Shown here: positions 8,417 through 9,160 of the stretch, piece after piece
Layout: the number at the start of each line of letters is the position of its first letter
Numbering within the stretch: position 1 is the first letter of the stretch
From: Firmicutes bacterium UBA5500
GTDB lineage: Bacteria > Bacillota > UBA994 > UBA5500
Direction of reading: 5' to 3'
Length of the DNA stretch: 9,160 nt
NCBI GenBank assembly: GCA_002427055.1
Contig: DIPA01000002.1
Coordinates: forward strand, 1 to 9,160
The notes under the pieces: generated by a model
The model's input: the letters and a program-made list of their open reading frames with translations, nothing else
Database searches by the model: none
What the model was told of the DNA's origin: nothing
Position numbers and translations under genes: made by a program

Positions 8417-9160
8417 TTAGAACTCGTCACTAGGTATCTGACCAGAGCTAACCCCTAAACTCTGTTTAGCCTGTTGCTCAATTGGGGTATCACCCGGGTT
8501 GTATGTCCCTGAATAGCTCTGACTGATCCCTGACTGCGCTGTGCCCTGGGCACCACTCTGACCCCACGACTGCTGCGGCTGGCTTGGGCCATAATAACCA
8601 GTGTTGCGATCGGCCTGCATGGTCTGCGATAGGCCTCCCATGCCACCTTGCATCATCTGCTCACTACGGGTAGTGCCGATATCCTGCGTCATGCCCTGGC
8701 TATAGGCCCCATACTGGTTGGGCTGGGGGTAACTTTGTTGACCGCCATAGCTGCTGCGGCCATACTGCATACCACCCTGGCCCCATTGCTGCTGGGGCTG
8801 GCTCGGGCCGTAGTAGCCTGTATTACGGTCGGCCTGCATAGCCTGCGAGATGCCTCCCATACCACCCTGCATCATCTGCTCGCTACGAGTAGTGCCGATA
8901 TCCTGCGTCATGCCTTGGCTATAGGCCCCATACTGGTTCGGCTGGGAATAGCCTTGCTGACCACCATAGCTGGGGCCTCCGTAACTGCCTCTACCATACT
9001 GCATACCGCCTTGCATCCATTGCTGCTGCGGCTGGCTCGGACCGTAGTAACCAGCATTACGGTCGGCCTGCATGGCCTGCGAGATACCGCCCATACCGCT
9101 CTGCATCATCTGTTCACTACGAGTAGTGCCGATGTCCTGCGTCATACCCTGGCTATAGGC
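8417..9160 (-). CDS. Gln/Gly/Tyr/Met-rich tandem-repeat protein of unknown function, 5' end outside the window
   Basis: I do not recognise a family. The frame stays open to the window edge: the bases before the Met at 9145 encode AYSQG, the end of a further repeat, so that Met is internal and 247 codons of an unknown total are seen. Units of 78 and 73 residues and a degenerate third unit each begin MTQDIGTTRSEQMMQ, continue GMGG(I/L)SQxMQADRNxGYYGPSQPQQ, and end in a more variable Gly/Tyr/Gln stretch such as QPNQYGAYSQG. The C-terminal tail (about the last 40 residues, ending SGQIPSDEF) is non-repetitive. No Cys, no transmembrane segment, and only one Lys, in the tail. The composition suggests a disordered, self-associating structural protein, such as a spore-coat, exosporium or cell-surface component. 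That is inference from composition. A strong terminator follows. Not obviously linked to whiA. Confidence 0.85.
   Translation of the reverse strand, partial: AYSQGMTQDIGTTRSEQMMQSGMGGISQAMQADRNAGYYGPSQPQQQWMQGGMQYGRGSYGGPSYGGQQGYSQPNQYGAYSQGMTQDIGTTRSEQMMQGGMGGISQAMQADRNTGYYGPSQPQQQWGQGGMQYGRSSYGGQQSYPQPNQYGAYSQGMTQDIGTTRSEQMMQGGMGGLSQTMQADRNTGYYGPSQPQQSWGQSGAQGTAQSGISQSYSGTYNPGDTPIEQQAKQSLGVSSGQIPSDEF
8549..9160 (-). repeat. Tandem direct repeats of 234 and 219 bases within the repeat-protein gene
   Basis: Unit boundaries, taken at the MTQDIG codons, are 9145-8912 (234 bases), 8911-8693 (219 bases) and 8692 to about 8549, where similarity fades. Bases 9160-9146 are the end of a preceding unit, so at least four existed. 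The 15-base length difference corresponds to a duplicated SYGGP in the first unit. Confidence 0.9.

Noticed and set aside
8455..8646. A 63-codon minus-strand frame overlapping the repeat-protein gene.
   Set aside because: It is an out-of-frame shadow of the repeat gene, Arg-rich because of the Gly/Gln codons, with no start context.
8549..9160. CRISPR array or mobile-element repeats at the high-coordinate end.
   Set aside because: The repeats are 219-234 bases, in frame, and translate to near-identical protein units; no spacers or transposase are present.

Overview
The window comes from a low-to-medium GC, spore-former-like Firmicute, probably a member of Clostridia or Negativicutes. I cannot place it more precisely from one locus. 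The reasons are the gene set whiA - rpoN (sigma-54) - gap - pgk - tpiA - gpmI - eno, strong AGGAGG-type ribosome binding sites, frequent GTG and TTG starts, and a cofactor-independent phosphoglycerate mutase. Every supported gene is on the minus strand, so transcription runs from high to low coordinates.

Layout in transcription order. (1) 9160-8417: the 3' part of a tandem-repeat protein rich in Gln, Gly, Tyr and Met, closed by a strong hairpin terminator (8403-8369). (2) 8368-8205: an intergenic region with a weak candidate promoter and two tandem CTCTGKCAG palindromes in front of whiA. (3) 8204-7251: whiA. It is followed after 69 bases by rpoN (7181-5793), and the two are probably cotranscribed. 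(4) 5792-5640: the gap leader. An extended -10 box abuts the rpoN stop codon, a cre-like CcpA site covers the -35/spacer region inside the last rpoN codons, and the untranslated leader has nested inverted repeats that allow two mutually exclusive folds. (5) 5639-1: gap, pgk, tpiA, gpmI and eno, spaced by 12, 15 and 1 bases and then a 7-base overlap. The window cuts off the last roughly 55 residues of enolase.

Together the five enzymes form the lower (triose) half of glycolysis and gluconeogenesis, from glyceraldehyde-3-phosphate to phosphoenolpyruvate. In many Firmicutes the repressor gene cggR sits just before gap. Here it is absent, and its place is taken by the short structured leader and the cre-like site. 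The GAPDH has lost the residues that normally exclude NADP. These two points, with the low-complexity repeat protein, are the parts most worth a second look. The rest of the window is ordinary core metabolism and regulation.
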